DNA of 64,000 nt. It comes from Medicago truncatula (Eukaryota; Streptophyta; Magnoliopsida; Fabales; Fabaceae). This document shows positions 63,431 through 64,000 of the stretch, in pieces. Below the pieces are notes generated by a model that had not been told where the DNA came from, did no database searches, and worked only from the letters and a program-made list of their open reading frames with translations. How positions within the stretch are numbered: position 1 is the stretch's first letter; every line of letters begins with the position of its first letter. The position numbers were made by a program, and so were the translations under genes. The stretch lies in NCBI RefSeq assembly GCF_003473485.1, contig NC_053046.1, positions 1,436,001 to 1,500,000 of the forward strand, read 5' to 3'.

Positions 63431-64000
63431 GTAAGTATTCTTTTAATCTATTAGTATTATTTTTAGATACTTTCCATTAACATTTATTTTCGATCTCTAG
63501 TATTCTTTTAATCTCTAGTTAAAATCTATATGAATAGGCAAAACCATTTCTGAATTTGTAAGATGTTGATCAATATATATATTTTGTTAAGCTTTCTGTC
63601 ACACTGCATGAGTTAGCACGTTAAGTGTTTATATGACAGTTGATCATGATGGGTATTTTTGGTGGTTATAAAAGCTAGACTATGCAGCTTTATAATACCA
63701 TGGTGGTTCAGGTCCAATTTTACTCAGTTTCGATTTTATAAGCGATTTAACTTGAAATTCATATCCAAAAATGTGAGATCAAATCATTATACGAGTTAAA
63801 ACGTGATTTTAACACCTTGAACTTTGGTAATAGTTTCTTGATGAAGCTTGAACTTTGGTTCCCATTTCCTTATCGTTAGGTAACGATCAGACAAAAGTTA
63901 ACATACTTCTATTTAAGTCTTCATTCTCTTGAAATTTGACATAGAAGAAATCATCAATAATTAGACACAATCATATATTTTATTTATTATTTTATATTTT
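63431..64000. other. End of window, no gene seen
   Basis: AT-rich sequence without chalcone synthase exon 2 or another recognisable gene. Confidence 0.35.

Overview
The window is nuclear DNA of a higher plant. Its genes carry GT-AG introns and it is AT-rich between genes. Gene content and repeats point to a papilionoid legume close to Medicago or Trifolium: clustered chalcone synthases, a large F-box gene, tRNA-derived SINEs and several MITE families. The species assignment is inference from protein similarity recalled, not from a search.

Layout, left to right. 1.1-2.6 kb: GATA transcription factor whose zinc-finger exon carries an internal 306-bp tandem duplication. 4.3 kb: Ty1/copia scrap. 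5.3-6.6 kb (minus): F-box/FBA gene broken by one extra base. 7-11 kb: repeats, including one copy of a dispersed family. 12.5-18.0 kb: twelve-exon cyclic nucleotide-gated channel (CNGC19/20 type) with an odd splice donor. 18.7-21.1 kb: dead LINE. 22.0-27.8 kb: six-exon 4-coumarate:CoA ligase. 28.6-33.9 kb: locally triplicated block holding an IBR-RING protein gene (minus), a frameshifted copy of it, and a third unit that has lost the gene. 34.5-41.8 kb: repeat-rich stretch with an LTR fragment, a Mutator-type foldback MITE with 9-bp target duplication, a hAT-type MITE with 8-bp target duplication, and a SINE. 42.1-45.9 kb: eight-exon SMG9 nonsense-mediated decay factor. 49.0-52.4 kb: HRD1-type ERAD ubiquitin ligase. 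55.4-60.9 kb: two nearly identical two-exon chalcone synthase genes. 63.1 kb: remnant of a third chalcone synthase.

The clearest functional theme is phenylpropanoid/flavonoid metabolism. 4CL makes p-coumaroyl-CoA, and chalcone synthase condenses it with malonyl-CoA to naringenin chalcone. All are on the plus strand within about 39 kb, and each intact gene has an upstream CACGTG G-box. A second theme is the ubiquitin system (F-box, IBR-RING, HRD1), though these genes are unrelated in descent and probably only neighbours. The most unusual items are the two-finger GATA protein, the permuted IBR-then-RING1 architecture in the triplicated block, and the duplicated splice donor in SMG9. No RNA genes other than SINE-embedded tRNA-like promoters, and no CRISPR, plasmid or bacterial features, were seen.
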